A stretch of DNA of 64,000 bases from Gordonibacter sp. 28C (GCF_003339845.1 NZ_PPTR01000001.1:496001-560000); one strand, 5' to 3'. Positions 45,874 to 54,426 are shown, counted from the first letter of the stretch. Notes: generated by a model from the sequence alone, not told the origin. Numbers and translations: made by a program.

Positions 45874-46892
45874 CGGATATCCTCGACCTCCTTTATGTGC
45901 GGCTCGCAGACGAGCATCCCGTGTGCGTCCGGTTCTTCGACGAGCTGGGCATCGCACCTCCCGCCGCGCACGAAACGCCGCGCCATCTGTTCGCCTCGCT
46001 CGACGAGTTCGAGCTTTCGGATTGCGGCATGAGCGCCGCAGCGCTCGAAGAGAGCCTGCTCTCGTACGTGCGGCGCATGGAGTCGTTGTCGGCTGCAGCC
46101 GGCCCGCCGGTGAGCGAACTGCGTATACGAGGCGGCGTGGACAAGGACGGCCGCGCGGAATCGCTCGACCTCGTGATGCGTGCGGGCGAGGTGGCCTGCA
46201 TCGTGGGCCCCACCGGCTCGGGCAAAAGCAGGCTGCTCGAGGACATCGAGTACCTCGCGCAGGGGGACACGCCCACGAAACGACGTGTGCTCGTCGATGG
46301 GACCGTTCCCGACGACGCCGTGCGCCATGCCGTCGAGAGCAAGATCGTCGCGCAGCTCTCTCAAAGCATGGTGTTCGTCATGGACCTGCCCGCGCGCTCG
46401 TTTTTACGGCTGCATGCCGAGAGCCGGATGATGCCCGAGGGACGCATCGACGAAACAGTCGAGCGGGCCATCTCCTGCGCAAACGACCTGGCCGGCGAGC
46501 CCTTCGAGCCCGACGCGTCGCTCACGGTCCTGTCGGGCGGGCAGTCGCGCGCGCTCATGATAGCGGACCTCGCCTTCATCAGCACGTCTCCCATCGTTCT
46601 GATCGACGAGATAGAGAACGCGGGTGTCGATCGCAAGCGTGCACTCGATCTGCTGATCCGCAACGACAAGATCGTGTTCGTGGCCACGCACGATCCGCTG
46701 ACCGCCCTCATGGGAGACAAACGCCTCGTCGTGGGCAACGGAGGCGTGCGCCGCGTCATCGAGCCGAACGAGGCCGAGCGCTGCAACCGGGACGTGCTCT
46801 GCACGGTCGACGAGCGGCTGATGGAGCTGCGGCGCTTGGTGAGGGCCGGCGAGCGCATTGACTTCGACGTGAGTTCGTTCATGAGTCCGTAA
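45870..46892 (+). CDS. ABC-like soluble ATPase with N-terminal helical domain
   Basis: 340 residues. The first 75 residues form a helical domain (LLYVRLADEHPVCVRFFDELGI), faintly like DUF1858-type domains. Then Walker A GPTGSGKS (113-120), ABC signature LSGGQS (221-226), Walker B IVLIDE (242-247) and H-loop ATHD (272-275). The spacing and the VMDLPARSF region differ from transporter ATPases, and no second permease exists, so it may act on a protein or cofactor and not in transport. ATG 45870 overlaps the GTPase stop (ATGA), suggesting they work in a fixed ratio. Function unassigned. Confidence 0.75.
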   Translation: MTDILDLLYVRLADEHPVCVRFFDELGIAPPAAHETPRHLFASLDEFELSDCGMSAAALEESLLSYVRRMESLSAAAGPPVSELRIRGGVDKDGRAESLDLVMRAGEVACIVGPTGSGKSRLLEDIEYLAQGDTPTKRRVLVDGTVPDDAVRHAVESKIVAQLSQSMVFVMDLPARSFLRLHAESRMMPEGRIDETVERAISCANDLAGEPFEPDASLTVLSGGQSRALMIADLAFISTSPIVLIDEIENAGVDRKRALDLLIRNDKIVFVATHDPLTALMGDKRLVVGNGGVRRVIEPNEAERCNRDVLCTVDERLMELRRLVRAGERIDFDVSSFMSP

Positions 46893-46988
46893 GGGCCGGG
46901 CACCCTTCGGGGCCGTTCGGATAGAAGGCATATCGCGCGCGCCCGACAGAGTGCGCGCTGTGCAGGCAATCGTGTAAAAGGAGGCACT

Positions 46989-48107
46989 ATGGAATCTGGA
47001 ACGATGCGGAAACCGACGAAGCGGGCGCTTTTGGCCCTCGCGGCGTCGCTGGCTTTGGCGTTCTCGCTGATGCTTGCGGCGTGCGGCAGCCCTTCGGCGC
47101 AAAACGACAAGCAAACCGAGCCGGCGGCCCAGGAGCCCGCCGAGCAGACGATCACCGACATGGCCGGGCGTGAGGTGACGATACCGGCGCACCCGACGAA
47201 GATCATGGGGGCGGCCAACCCCGACGGCATCATGCTGTACAGCATCGACCCCGAGCTGCTGACGGGCTGGACGTTCGACCTGAGCGCCGACGCGAAGCAG
47301 TACCTCGACGCGACGGCCGCAAGCCTTCCGAAGATAACGAGCGTGAGCAAATGGGAGGATCCCAACAAAGAGGAAATCCTCAGCATGGATCCCGACTTCA
47401 TCTTCGTCACCGTCGACCTGAGCAACACCGACATGGCGCTCTACGACGACCTGACGGCCCAAACGGGCGTCCCCGTGGTGGTGGGCGACGCCGAGCTCGC
47501 CAACTTGGACGACACATACCGGTTTTTGGGAACGATTCTCGACCAGAAGGAGCAGTGCGACAAGCTGGCCGGCTACGTGAGCGACACGTTCTCCGACGTC
47601 GACGCGGTCATGGCCAAGGTGCCGGAGGCCAGCAGGGCGCGCGTGCTCTACTCCACGGGCGACGACGGCACGCAAACGTGCGGGGACAGCAACTGGAACG
47701 GGCAGTTCGTCACGCCGGCCGGCGGGGTGAACGTGTGCGACACCGACCAGACGAGCGGGTTTGCGAACGTGTCGATGGAGCAGGTGCTGACATGGCAGCC
47801 CGACGTGATCGTGTCCACGGCCAAGGGCGATCTGGCCTCCCTCTACGGCGGCGAGGCATGGGCCGACGTCAAAGCGGTTCAAAACGGCGAAATATACGCC
47901 GCTCCCCAAGCCCCGTTCAGCTGGGTGGACAAGCCGACCGGGGTCAACCGCATCATCGGCGTGAAGTGGACCAACAGCATCCTGTATCCCGACAAGGCCG
48001 CCTACGACCTGAAGGCGGACGTGAAGGAGTTCTACCAGCTGTTCTACCATTGCGATCTTTCCGACGCCCAGGTGTCCGACCTGCTGGACACGAAGGTATC
48101 CCGGTAA
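46989..48107 (+). CDS. FecB/BtuF-like metal-chelate-binding lipoprotein
   Basis: 372 residues, exported: hydrophobic signal ending LMLAAC with Cys32. TITDMAGREVTIPAHPTKIM is the usual opening of class III binding proteins (cited by DMAGREVTIP), followed by two lobes joined by a long helix (EEILSMDPDFIFV; VSMEQVLTWQPDVIV). It delivers substrate to the permease at 43310. Sequence cannot tell iron-siderophore, heme, corrinoid or nickel chelate; CGDSNWNG and CDTDQTSG are two cysteine-containing surface stretches. A gap of 96 bases from the previous gene contains AAAGGAGG before the start. Confidence 0.9.
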   Translation: MESGTMRKPTKRALLALAASLALAFSLMLAACGSPSAQNDKQTEPAAQEPAEQTITDMAGREVTIPAHPTKIMGAANPDGIMLYSIDPELLTGWTFDLSADAKQYLDATAASLPKITSVSKWEDPNKEEILSMDPDFIFVTVDLSNTDMALYDDLTAQTGVPVVVGDAELANLDDTYRFLGTILDQKEQCDKLAGYVSDTFSDVDAVMAKVPEASRARVLYSTGDDGTQTCGDSNWNGQFVTPAGGVNVCDTDQTSGFANVSMEQVLTWQPDVIVSTAKGDLASLYGGEAWADVKAVQNGEIYAAPQAPFSWVDKPTGVNRIIGVKWTNSILYPDKAAYDLKADVKEFYQLFYHCDLSDAQVSDLLDTKVSR

Positions 48108-48119
48108 CCGGAGCCGGCG

Positions 48120-49169
48120 ATGCGACGTTACGTGAAAAAATACGACCTGTCCGATGCGGACCGAGCCAAGCTCGACTACGTTCTGAGCGTGCACGGCCCT
48201 GGAATGAAGGAGGTCTCTCTCGCCTCCAATGCGTTCGTCGCGCGTTACAACAAGACCCATGACCGCCCGCTCAAGGGCGGGCATGGGTCCTTGGCGCATC
48301 CCGACCCGAATTACGCGGACCTGAGCTTGGTCGAGGATCCCGCCAAGCTGCCCGACGTCGTGGGCGGCATGGGGTTCGGAGAGTTCTTCGGCAGGGCCTT
48401 CATCGACCGTCATGTGCTCGGGGGCCGGTTCCGGCCCGTGCCGTACCCCGCTCCGCCCATTCCCTTGTTCGACGGCGTCGACCTTGTCGACCGCACGGGC
48501 AGTTACCATATATACGGCGGCAGCGCCTTCGACTTCTTGGTCGACGAGAGGAAGCTGGAGGGAAGGCCCGTGCCGCGACGATGGGAGGACCTGTTGGACC
48601 CGCGCTACCGGGGCATGGTCGTGTGCGGGTTCAACATCGACGACATCAACGAGGTGTTCCTGCTGTATTTCTACCAGCGCTATGGGCTCGACGGGGTCGC
48701 CGCGTTCGCCGACAACCTGGCCGCGCCCATCGACACGCTCGACATCATGCGCACGTCTCTGCGGCAACGCAACTGCCATGCCGTGTACCTGCTGCCGCAC
48801 TTCTTCTCGACGGCCGCTCCGCACGAAGAGCATCTGCTGCGCGTTTGGCCCGATGACGGAGCGTTGCTCGCGCCCTATTTCTTTCTTGTCCAGCGCGATG
48901 GGGGCGAGCGCGCGGACGCCATCGTCGATTTCTTCTTCGGCGAAGGGCTTGCGCGCGCCCTCACAAGCAAGGAGATGTTCCACGTCTACTCGTCGGGTTT
49001 GGGCAACGAGTACGAGCATCGACGGTTCAAGTGGCTCGGATGGGACTGGCTGCTTGAGCGCGACATCGTCGAAACCATGCGCGCCATCGATGCCGTCGCG
49101 GTGCCCCGCGTGCTGAAGAGGCATCCGGAACTCGAGAAGGACATCGGCCGGGCCCTCTGGAACGGCTGA
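48120..49169 (+). CDS. Solute-binding-protein-like protein without signal peptide
   Basis: 349 residues, no signal or membrane segment, so cytoplasmic. RRWEDLLDPRYRGMVVCG and the later ALTSKEMFHVYSSG resemble periplasmic iron(III)-type binding proteins (cited by WEDLLDPRYRG), yet there is no export signal. The N-terminus (KKYDLSDADRAKLDYVL) is charged. It is 12 bases after the binding lipoprotein. A cytoplasmic binding-protein fold beside a GTPase and an ATPase could receive the imported cargo. A very strong hairpin (48254-48289) lies inside the gene at codons about 45-57. Ends the cluster; a GC-rich hairpin follows. Confidence 0.75.
   Translation: MRRYVKKYDLSDADRAKLDYVLSVHGPGMKEVSLASNAFVARYNKTHDRPLKGGHGSLAHPDPNYADLSLVEDPAKLPDVVGGMGFGEFFGRAFIDRHVLGGRFRPVPYPAPPIPLFDGVDLVDRTGSYHIYGGSAFDFLVDERKLEGRPVPRRWEDLLDPRYRGMVVCGFNIDDINEVFLLYFYQRYGLDGVAAFADNLAAPIDTLDIMRTSLRQRNCHAVYLLPHFFSTAAPHEEHLLRVWPDDGALLAPYFFLVQRDGGERADAIVDFFFGEGLARALTSKEMFHVYSSGLGNEYEHRRFKWLGWDWLLERDIVETMRAIDAVAVPRVLKRHPELEKDIGRALWNG
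48254..48289. repeat. Strong hairpin within the coding sequence
   Basis: GACCCATG-a-CCGCCC, loop GCTCAA, GGGCGG-g-CATGGGTC: 14 of 15 positions paired. It codes in frame. Confidence 0.85.
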
Positions 49170-49284
49170 GGGCGAGGCGGTTTTGTTCTTCCAGCCTCAC
49201 TTCTTGTCGGAGAGGCGTTTCCTCACTGTTGCCGAATCTTAAGGAACGATGGGCTTCGGCAACCATCCCGCCCCTAGCTAGTCG

Positions 49285-49314
49285 AAGCGGGGTCGCCGTG
49301 GGGCGACCCCGCTT
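49285..49314. terminator. Hairpin between convergent genes
   Basis: AAGCGGGGTCGCC and GGCGACCCCGCTT, 13-bp perfect stem, 4-base loop, between the transporter cluster and the DUF2510 gene. No T run, so termination is probable only by position. Confidence 0.55.
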
Positions 49315-49377
49315 ACTATACGCGCCAGCACGAACACGAAGGCGCGGGCGCGCGAGCTGGCGCAACGCCTTTGCGCT

Positions 49378-49806
49378 TTATGCGTCTTTCTTCGAGATGA
49401 GCAGCAGGATTCCGCCCACGATGGTCACGAACAAAAGCGTGCACACGCCGAAAGCCGTGGTGTTGGGCTTGGTTCCCTTGTAGATGCCCCAGCAACGAAC
49501 GGTCATGGGGATCATCCATGCGAGCGGAATGATCAGCCAGCACGTCGTCACGGTGGAGACGATGCAGAAGATGAAGGCGATCAGCCTCAAGGTGGCGTCG
49601 TTCCCGCTGTCCATGACCTGAGCTTGCGGGTAGTAGGTCTGGCTGGCTGCGGGCTGCGCGTAGCCCGGGTTGCCGTAGCCGGGGGCCTGACCGGCTTGAG
49701 GCTGCACGTCGGTGAAGTCGTCGGTCCACTGCATGCCGTTCCAGTATCGAAGCTTCGCGGGATTTCCCGCCGGATCCGGATACCATCCGGCTTGTTGATT
49801 CGTCAT
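49378..49806 (-). CDS. DUF2510 membrane protein
   Basis: 142 residues. AGWYPDPAGNPAKLRYWNGMQWTDDF (residues 6-31, cited by GWYPDP and RYWNG) is the DUF2510 module of actinobacterial membrane proteins. A Gln/Pro/Tyr linker (33-65) leads to two membrane segments (about 72-96 and 117-137). Function unknown. On the minus strand TATACT (49851-49846) and a dyad GGGTA-N4-TACCC (49827-49840) precede the start. Confidence 0.88.
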   Translation of the reverse strand: MTNQQAGWYPDPAGNPAKLRYWNGMQWTDDFTDVQPQAGQAPGYGNPGYAQPAASQTYYPQAQVMDSGNDATLRLIAFIFCIVSTVTTCWLIIPLAWMIPMTVRCWGIYKGTKPNTTAFGVCTLLFVTIVGGILLLISKKDA

Positions 49807-49826
49807 GCCGCCTCCGTATGCGATTG

Positions 49827-49851
49827 GGGTATTGGTACCCGGCCAGTATAA
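49827..49851 (-). promoter_or_regulatory. Promoter and dyad of the DUF2510 gene
   Basis: Minus-strand -10 TATACT (49851-49846) with the dyad GGGTA-TTGG-TACCC (49827-49840) at the expected transcription start. Confidence 0.5.
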
Positions 49852-49926
49852 CCGAAAACCTAAAACGGCACGTTTTTGTTTGGCGGTTTGACCGGCTCGC
49901 CCTCTCTCGAACCGGTTCTTTGCACG

Positions 49927-50409
49927 TTAGAGGGTTGGCGGATGGGCCAGCTCCCGTATCGTCACGAACACGCCCACCAGCACCATGACGATGGAGAGCC
50001 CCTCCATGAAGCCGCCCAAGAAATCCATCGTATCGCTGATGGAGGGAACGACGAGGGTCCTGCCCATGGAGATGAGCGCGATGCCCAGCACGATGACGAG
50101 TATGCCCATGATCAGGCGCTTCTCATGCTGCACTTGCTCCACGGTCGCCAGGGCCCGACGCAGGGCGTCGTCGGAGGCGCGACGTTCCTGCTCCTGCTCG
50201 ATGGCCCTGCCGCTTAGCAGCTCGTTAAACGTGATGCCCAAGGCGTCGCACAGGGGTTCCATAAGCGAGCAGTCGGGCATGCAGCGGCCCGTTTCCCATT
50301 TCGACACCGCCTTGCCGGAAACGCCCAGCTCGTTGGCCAGCTGCTCCTGCGTCACGCCGCGCTCCTTGCGCTTGGCCGCGATGAACCGGCCCGTCGTTCG
50401 TGCATCCAT
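49927..50409 (-). CDS. XRE-family regulator with two membrane segments
   Basis: 160 residues. N-terminal HTH (about 6-60): AAKRKERGVTQEQLANELGVSGKAVSKWETG in the order of Cro/CI proteins (cited by VTQEQLA and VSKWETG). Then a charged helix and two hydrophobic segments (about 98-120 and 133-152). Membrane-tethered XRE proteins of this layout are common in Gram-positive gut bacteria; ligands are unknown. ATG 50409 has AAAGGAG; the longer frame to 50463 crosses the promoter. It is divergent from the efflux permease at 50580. Confidence 0.87.
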   Translation of the reverse strand: MDARTTGRFIAAKRKERGVTQEQLANELGVSGKAVSKWETGRCMPDCSLMEPLCDALGITFNELLSGRAIEQEQERRASDDALRRALATVEQVQHEKRLIMGILVIVLGIALISMGRTLVVPSISDTMDFLGGFMEGLSIVMVLVGVFVTIRELAHPPTL

Positions 50410-50433
50410 GAGAATGCTCCTTTCGTCTGGACG

Positions 50434-50476
50434 ATCATACGTAATCGGGCGGGGATCTTCCACCTACCACAGGTAG
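50434..50476 (-). promoter_or_regulatory. Promoter and dyad of the XRE gene
   Basis: Minus-strand -10 TATGAT (50439-50434); CTACC-ACA-GGTAG (50464-50476) lies over the -35 region and a further GGTAG follows. A likely autoregulatory site. Confidence 0.5.
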
Positions 50477-50565
50477 AAAACGGTAGAGGGGCGGGCGGCC
50501 GCAGGGCAGACGTTGGGAAAAGGTGACCGTTTAACGACGCGGTGACCACGGGCGTTGCGTTGCAC

Positions 50566-50571
50566 TACAAT
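50566..50571 (+). promoter_or_regulatory. -10 element of a probably leaderless permease transcript
   Basis: TACAAT ends 8 bases before ATG 50580. Confidence 0.4.
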
Positions 50572-50579
50572 ACCAACCC

Positions 50580-51461
50580 ATGGAAGCATTCTTCGACATA
50601 GCGGCGGACGTGCTGGTGGACGCCACCAAGGACACGCTCTACCTCATCCCGTTTCTGTTCGTCACCTATCTGGTCATGGAATGGCTCGAGCACAAGACGG
50701 GCGACAAGGCCGAGGCAGCCATTCAGCGCGCGGGCGCGGCCGGCCCGTTCATCGGCGCCATCGTGGGCGTGGTGCCGCAGTGCGGGTTCTCGGCGGCTGC
50801 GGCCACGCTCTGGGCCGGACGCGTCATCACTCTGGGCACGCTGTTCGCGGTGTTCTTGTCCACGTCGGACGAGATGCTGCCCATCTTCATCGCCGAGCAG
50901 GTGCCCGTCGACGTCATCCTGAAGATACTCGGGGCCAAGATCATCATCGGCATGGTGATGGGCTTCGTCGTGGACGCGGCCTTGCGCGTCGCGCGCCGCA
51001 TCGACTCGCCGCTGCACATCCACGACCTGTGCGAGCACGACCACTGCCACTGCCACGACGGCGAGGGCGGCATCCTGAAAAGCGCCGTCAAGCACACGCT
51101 GCAGGTCACGGTGTTCGTGTTCGTCATCACGCTCGTGCTGAACGCCGTGCTGGCCGTGGTGGGCGAGGAGGCGCTCGGCGAGTTCCTCACCGCGAACCCG
51201 GCGCTCTCGGTGTTGGGTTCGGCGCTGGTCGGCCTCGTGCCGAACTGCGCGGCCAGCGTCGTCATCGCCCAGCTGTACGTGGACGGCATCCTGGGCTCGG
51301 GCGCCATGCTAGCCGGCCTGCTCGTGTCGGCCGGCGTGGGCCTGCTCGTGCTCTTCCGTGCGAACCGACATCCGGGCCAGAACGTGCTGGTGGTGGTACT
51401 GCTGTACGCAACGGGCGTGACGTGGGGCTTCATCGCGAATGCGCTGGGGATAGTGTTTTAG
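50580..51461 (+). CDS. Putative metal/metalloid efflux permease (arsenic efflux / manganese transporter-like)
   Basis: 293 residues, about eight membrane segments in two halves. Each half has a pore-like motif, VVPQCGFSAAA (first) and LVPNCAASVVIA (second), a mirrored pair typical of this permease family, related to ArsP/SO_0444-type transporters annotated as arsenic or manganese efflux. FLSTSDEMLPI is also characteristic. The loop between halves is rich in His and Cys (HIHDLCEHDHCHCHDG, residues about 143-158), a likely cytoplasmic metal-binding site. The substrate is not provable by eye. Confidence 0.82.
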   Translation: MEAFFDIAADVLVDATKDTLYLIPFLFVTYLVMEWLEHKTGDKAEAAIQRAGAAGPFIGAIVGVVPQCGFSAAAATLWAGRVITLGTLFAVFLSTSDEMLPIFIAEQVPVDVILKILGAKIIIGMVMGFVVDAALRVARRIDSPLHIHDLCEHDHCHCHDGEGGILKSAVKHTLQVTVFVFVITLVLNAVLAVVGEEALGEFLTANPALSVLGSALVGLVPNCAASVVIAQLYVDGILGSGAMLAGLLVSAGVGLLVLFRANRHPGQNVLVVVLLYATGVTWGFIANALGIVF

Positions 51462-51484
51462 GCGGACGGAGTAGGGCGAGAGGT

Positions 51485-51586
51485 AACATAACGCCCCTTT
51501 TCGTGTAAGCATTTGACCTGGTGATATCGACCATAATACCAGGTCATTATAGGAAAAGTGAAAAGCACGAAAAGGGCCGCGATGTT
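51485..51586. repeat. Nested palindromic element
   Basis: Outer arms AACAT-N5-CCCTTTTCGTG (51485-51505) and CACGAAAAGGG-N5-ATGTT (51566-51586); inner arms GACCTGGT (51515-51522) and ACCAGGTC (51538-51545). Confidence 0.85.
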
Positions 51587-51682
51587 GCGTTCTCGAGTCG
51601 GAAGTTGCCGTGGGCGGGCTCCTCGCCTGTCCCGCGGTTTTGCGATAGCATAGGGAAAGACCGTCGAGGATAGGAGATTCTT

Positions 51683-52285
51683 ATGGCGAAGCTGGAAGCC
51701 GGCATCACGCGCGACGACGCGTTCGCGCTGCTGCAGGATCACAACAAGGACCCGTTCCATATCGAGCACGCCGAAACGGTGGAGCAGACCATGCGCTACT
51801 TCGCGCGCGAATACGACCCGGAGAACGAGGAGTTCTGGGGCATCGTTGGCCTGCTGCACGATCTGGATTGGGAAGAGCACGACGACGAGCCCGAGCTGCA
51901 CACCATCTATGCGGCGAAGGACATCGAGGCCGCCGGCGGCTCGCCCGAGCTCATCCGCGCCATCCAGAGCCACACGTCGGACTTCAACCCCGAGCTGCCC
52001 AAGCCCGAGCTGCAGATGGAGAAGATCCTGTTCGCCACCGAGGAGCTCACGGGCCTCATCGGCGCCGCCATCGTCATGCGCCCCAGCAAGAGCGTCATGG
52101 ACTTCGAGGTGAAGTCGCTCAAGAAGAAGTTCAAGGACAAGCGCTTCGCCGCCGGCGTCAGCCGCGACGTCATCCGCTCGGGCGCCGAGATGCTGGGCTG
52201 GGAGCTGGACGAGCTGTTCGCCCGCACCATCGAGGCCATGCAGTCCTTCGCTCCGGACAAAGACACGTTCGTTCCCGCCGAATAG
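51683..52285 (+). CDS. HD-domain hydrolase
   Basis: 200-residue cytoplasmic protein. His26/His29 in DPFHIEHAE and His59-Asp60 in GLLHDLDWEEH give the HD metal site; IQSHTSDF supplies a later His. Similar small HD proteins include predicted phosphohydrolases, but the substrate is unknown. ATG 51683 follows GGATAGGAG. It stands between a nested palindrome and a convergent MFS gene. Confidence 0.87.
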   Translation: MAKLEAGITRDDAFALLQDHNKDPFHIEHAETVEQTMRYFAREYDPENEEFWGIVGLLHDLDWEEHDDEPELHTIYAAKDIEAAGGSPELIRAIQSHTSDFNPELPKPELQMEKILFATEELTGLIGAAIVMRPSKSVMDFEVKSLKKKFKDKRFAAGVSRDVIRSGAEMLGWELDELFARTIEAMQSFAPDKDTFVPAE

Positions 52286-52325
52286 TCCGCGCCGGGAGCG
52301 GTCTCGCTCCAATCGACGAACCTCC

Positions 52326-52357
52326 TCGTAGGAGCGGGCTGCTGCCCGCTCCTACGA
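52326..52357. repeat. Palindrome at the end of the MFS gene
   Basis: TCGTAGGAGCGGGC, loop TGCT, GCCCGCTCCTACGA; 14-bp perfect stem overlapping the MFS stop codon. GTAGG ends resemble repeat family 2. It may end transcription from both sides. Confidence 0.7.
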
Positions 52358-53620
52358 TTCGTCCTGGGCGCGCAGCGTTTGCCGCATGCGCCCCTTGCGG
52401 CGGCTGACAACCAGGTAGATCGCCAGCGCCAGAATGGCCACGGTGGACATGGCCTCGAACAGCCCTCGATACCCGAACACGGGTTGCACCAGCCCCAGCA
52501 GGAGCGGCCCCACGCCCACGCCCACGTCCAGCAGGATGTAGAACGTGGAGTTCGCCAGGCTCAGCCGGTCGTCGGGGGCGATGCGCACGGCCAGCGCCAG
52601 TCCGCTCGCCTGCACGGTGCCCACGCCGAAGCCCAGAAGCGCCGCTGCCACGAGCATGGCCGCAGGCCGATGGACGGTGGCCAAAAGCCCCATTCCCACG
52701 ATGAACGCGATGAAGGCCGGCACCATGACCACGCGGTCGCCTTTGCGGTCGAACAGCTTGCCCGTGAAGGGTCTCGTGACGAACGTGGCCACGGCGTACA
52801 CCACGAAGAAGAAGCTGGCCGGCGCCTCAAGACCGCTCTCCGCGGCGAACGGCGTGAGGAACGCGAGCAGGCTGGAATAGCAGAAGAACAAAAGCGCGCA
52901 CACGCCGCCGATGGGAAGCACGCTGGATTCGAGGTAGTTCGCCATGTTGAAGCGCGGCACGCGGAAGCCGCCCGCGCGTTCGTCGCGCTCTTCCCGCGCG
53001 ATCTCGTCGGCCGCCTCGTCTATCTGGGCGTCGCTTTCCTGCGCGGCTTCGGGAACCTTCAGCTGGGCGGCGGCCAGCAAGGACAGCGCCGCAACGGCCG
53101 CCGTGGTGGCGAACAGAACGAAGAAGCCGGCGTTCTGCGTGAGGAACATGCCCAGAAACGGGCCGATGGCGGCGCCCAGCGTGACGGAAAGCATGTAGTA
53201 GCCCACGCCCTCGCCCTTGCGGCTGTCGGGCACGAGCGCCGTCACGATGGTGCCGATGGTGGTGGAGCACATGCCGTAGGCGAAGCCGTGCAGCAGGCGG
53301 ATGAGGAACAGCGGCGCGAAGCCCAGCCCGACCAGGTAGAGCGCCGAGAACGCCACCTCGCCGATCGCGCCGAGCACGAGCAGCCGTTTGCGGCCCACCT
53401 TGTCCATGATGCGCCCGCTTACCAGGCGCGCCGCGAGCGCGCCGATGATGAAGATGCTCGCGGCGAGCCCTGCCGTGGCAGCGGGGGCGTCGTAGGTCTT
53501 CATGGCGTAGTCGGCCACCACGACCATGAGGCCGTAGTAGTTCACCATGAGCAGGAAGTTCACGGCGGTGCCGAGCGTGAAGTCCTTCGTCCAGAGTTTC
53601 GCCTGTGCCGCCTTGGACAT
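52352..53620 (-). CDS. Major facilitator superfamily transporter
   Basis: 422 residues with about 12 membrane segments. The loop after TM2 is GRIMDKVGRKRLLVLG, the MFS signature (cited by DKVGRKR), repeated in the second half as GKLFDRKGDRVV. A charged central loop (DEAADEIAREERDE) joins the halves. ATG 53620 is one base after the stop codon of the universal stress protein gene, with AGGAGG inside that gene, so the two are translationally linked. Substrate unknown; efflux of small molecules is the commonest role. Confidence 0.9.
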   Translation of the reverse strand: MSKAAQAKLWTKDFTLGTAVNFLLMVNYYGLMVVVADYAMKTYDAPAATAGLAASIFIIGALAARLVSGRIMDKVGRKRLLVLGAIGEVAFSALYLVGLGFAPLFLIRLLHGFAYGMCSTTIGTIVTALVPDSRKGEGVGYYMLSVTLGAAIGPFLGMFLTQNAGFFVLFATTAAVAALSLLAAAQLKVPEAAQESDAQIDEAADEIAREERDERAGGFRVPRFNMANYLESSVLPIGGVCALLFFCYSSLLAFLTPFAAESGLEAPASFFFVVYAVATFVTRPFTGKLFDRKGDRVVMVPAFIAFIVGMGLLATVHRPAAMLVAAALLGFGVGTVQASGLALAVRIAPDDRLSLANSTFYILLDVGVGVGPLLLGLVQPVFGYRGLFEAMSTVAILALAIYLVVSRRKGRMRQTLRAQDES

Positions 53621-53621
53621 G

Positions 53622-54080
53622 TTAACGGGCCTCCTGGTCGATCGCCGCGTTCGCGCGCCCCGCGTCGGGCGCGTCCTTCGCAATGAGCACGGCCACGGGA
53701 GACCCTTGCACCACGGCGTAGCTCACGCTGCCCAGGTACCCTTTCACGCCGCCTTTGCCGCGGCTGCCCATGACGATGAGGTCGCAGCCCTCGTCCTCGG
53801 CGCACTTCAGCAGCAGGTCGGCGGGCGAGGTGCCCTTCAGCAGGTGCGCGTGGGCCTTGTTCGGCACGCGCTCGGCCAACTGCTGCAGGCCGGCGTGCAC
53901 GCGGTTCGCCTCCTCGATGAGCGGGCCCTCGGCACCCGTTCCCATGGCGACCAACTTCAAGACGTGGACGAACACGAGCTCCACGTGCTCGTCTTGCGCG
54001 CCGATGGACTGCGCGAGGTCGAGGGCTTTCGCGGAGGGGGCGGATCCGTCGTAGGCGACGAGGACTTTCGAGCACCACAT
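53622..54080 (-). CDS. Universal stress protein
   Basis: 152-residue UspA-family protein. KVLVAYDGSAPSAKAL at the start and IVMGSRGKGGVKGYLGSVS near the end form the ATP-binding G-x2-G-x9-G motif (cited by MGSRGKGG and LGSVS). ATG 54080 has GAAAGG upstream; a longer frame to 54215 is not needed. First gene of a two-gene unit with the MFS transporter. Confidence 0.92.
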   Translation of the reverse strand: MWCSKVLVAYDGSAPSAKALDLAQSIGAQDEHVELVFVHVLKLVAMGTGAEGPLIEEANRVHAGLQQLAERVPNKAHAHLLKGTSPADLLLKCAEDEGCDLIVMGSRGKGGVKGYLGSVSYAVVQGSPVAVLIAKDAPDAGRANAAIDQEAR

Positions 54081-54350
54081 AGATACCACGGCCTTTCGAT
54101 GGGCGGGTTGAGGGACGGCCGCGCAGGGCCGTTGAGAAGAGCCGGCGGGGGACTGCGCGTACCTTGACGATTGTAGTACGACCTGCGCGACGGGGGCGTT
54201 ACGGCTTCGTTTCAACCGAAAAGCGCCGCAGTAGCGTCAGCATAAGACGAGGGGACAGCGATATTCGAGGAGGTGCGCAGGCGTTGCCAACATTTTCATT
54301 GACCGCCCTTGCCGCCCCGGCTAAAATGGGTACTTGCGCATTGCGGACGT

Positions 54351-54426
54351 GGGCCGTTAGCTCAGCTGGTAGAGCAGGGGACTTTTAATCCCAAGGTCGC
54401 GGGTTCGACTCCCTCACGGCCCACCA
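54351..54426 (+). tRNA. tRNA-Lys (TTT anticodon), CCA encoded
   Basis: Cloverleaf with a 7-bp acceptor (GGGCCGT/ACGGCCC), loop CTTTTAA giving anticodon TTT, and TTCGACT in the T loop; CCA is at 54424-54426. Two non-pairs are seen: G27-A43 and C50-U64. TAAAAT near 54322 may be the -10 element. Confidence 0.95.
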
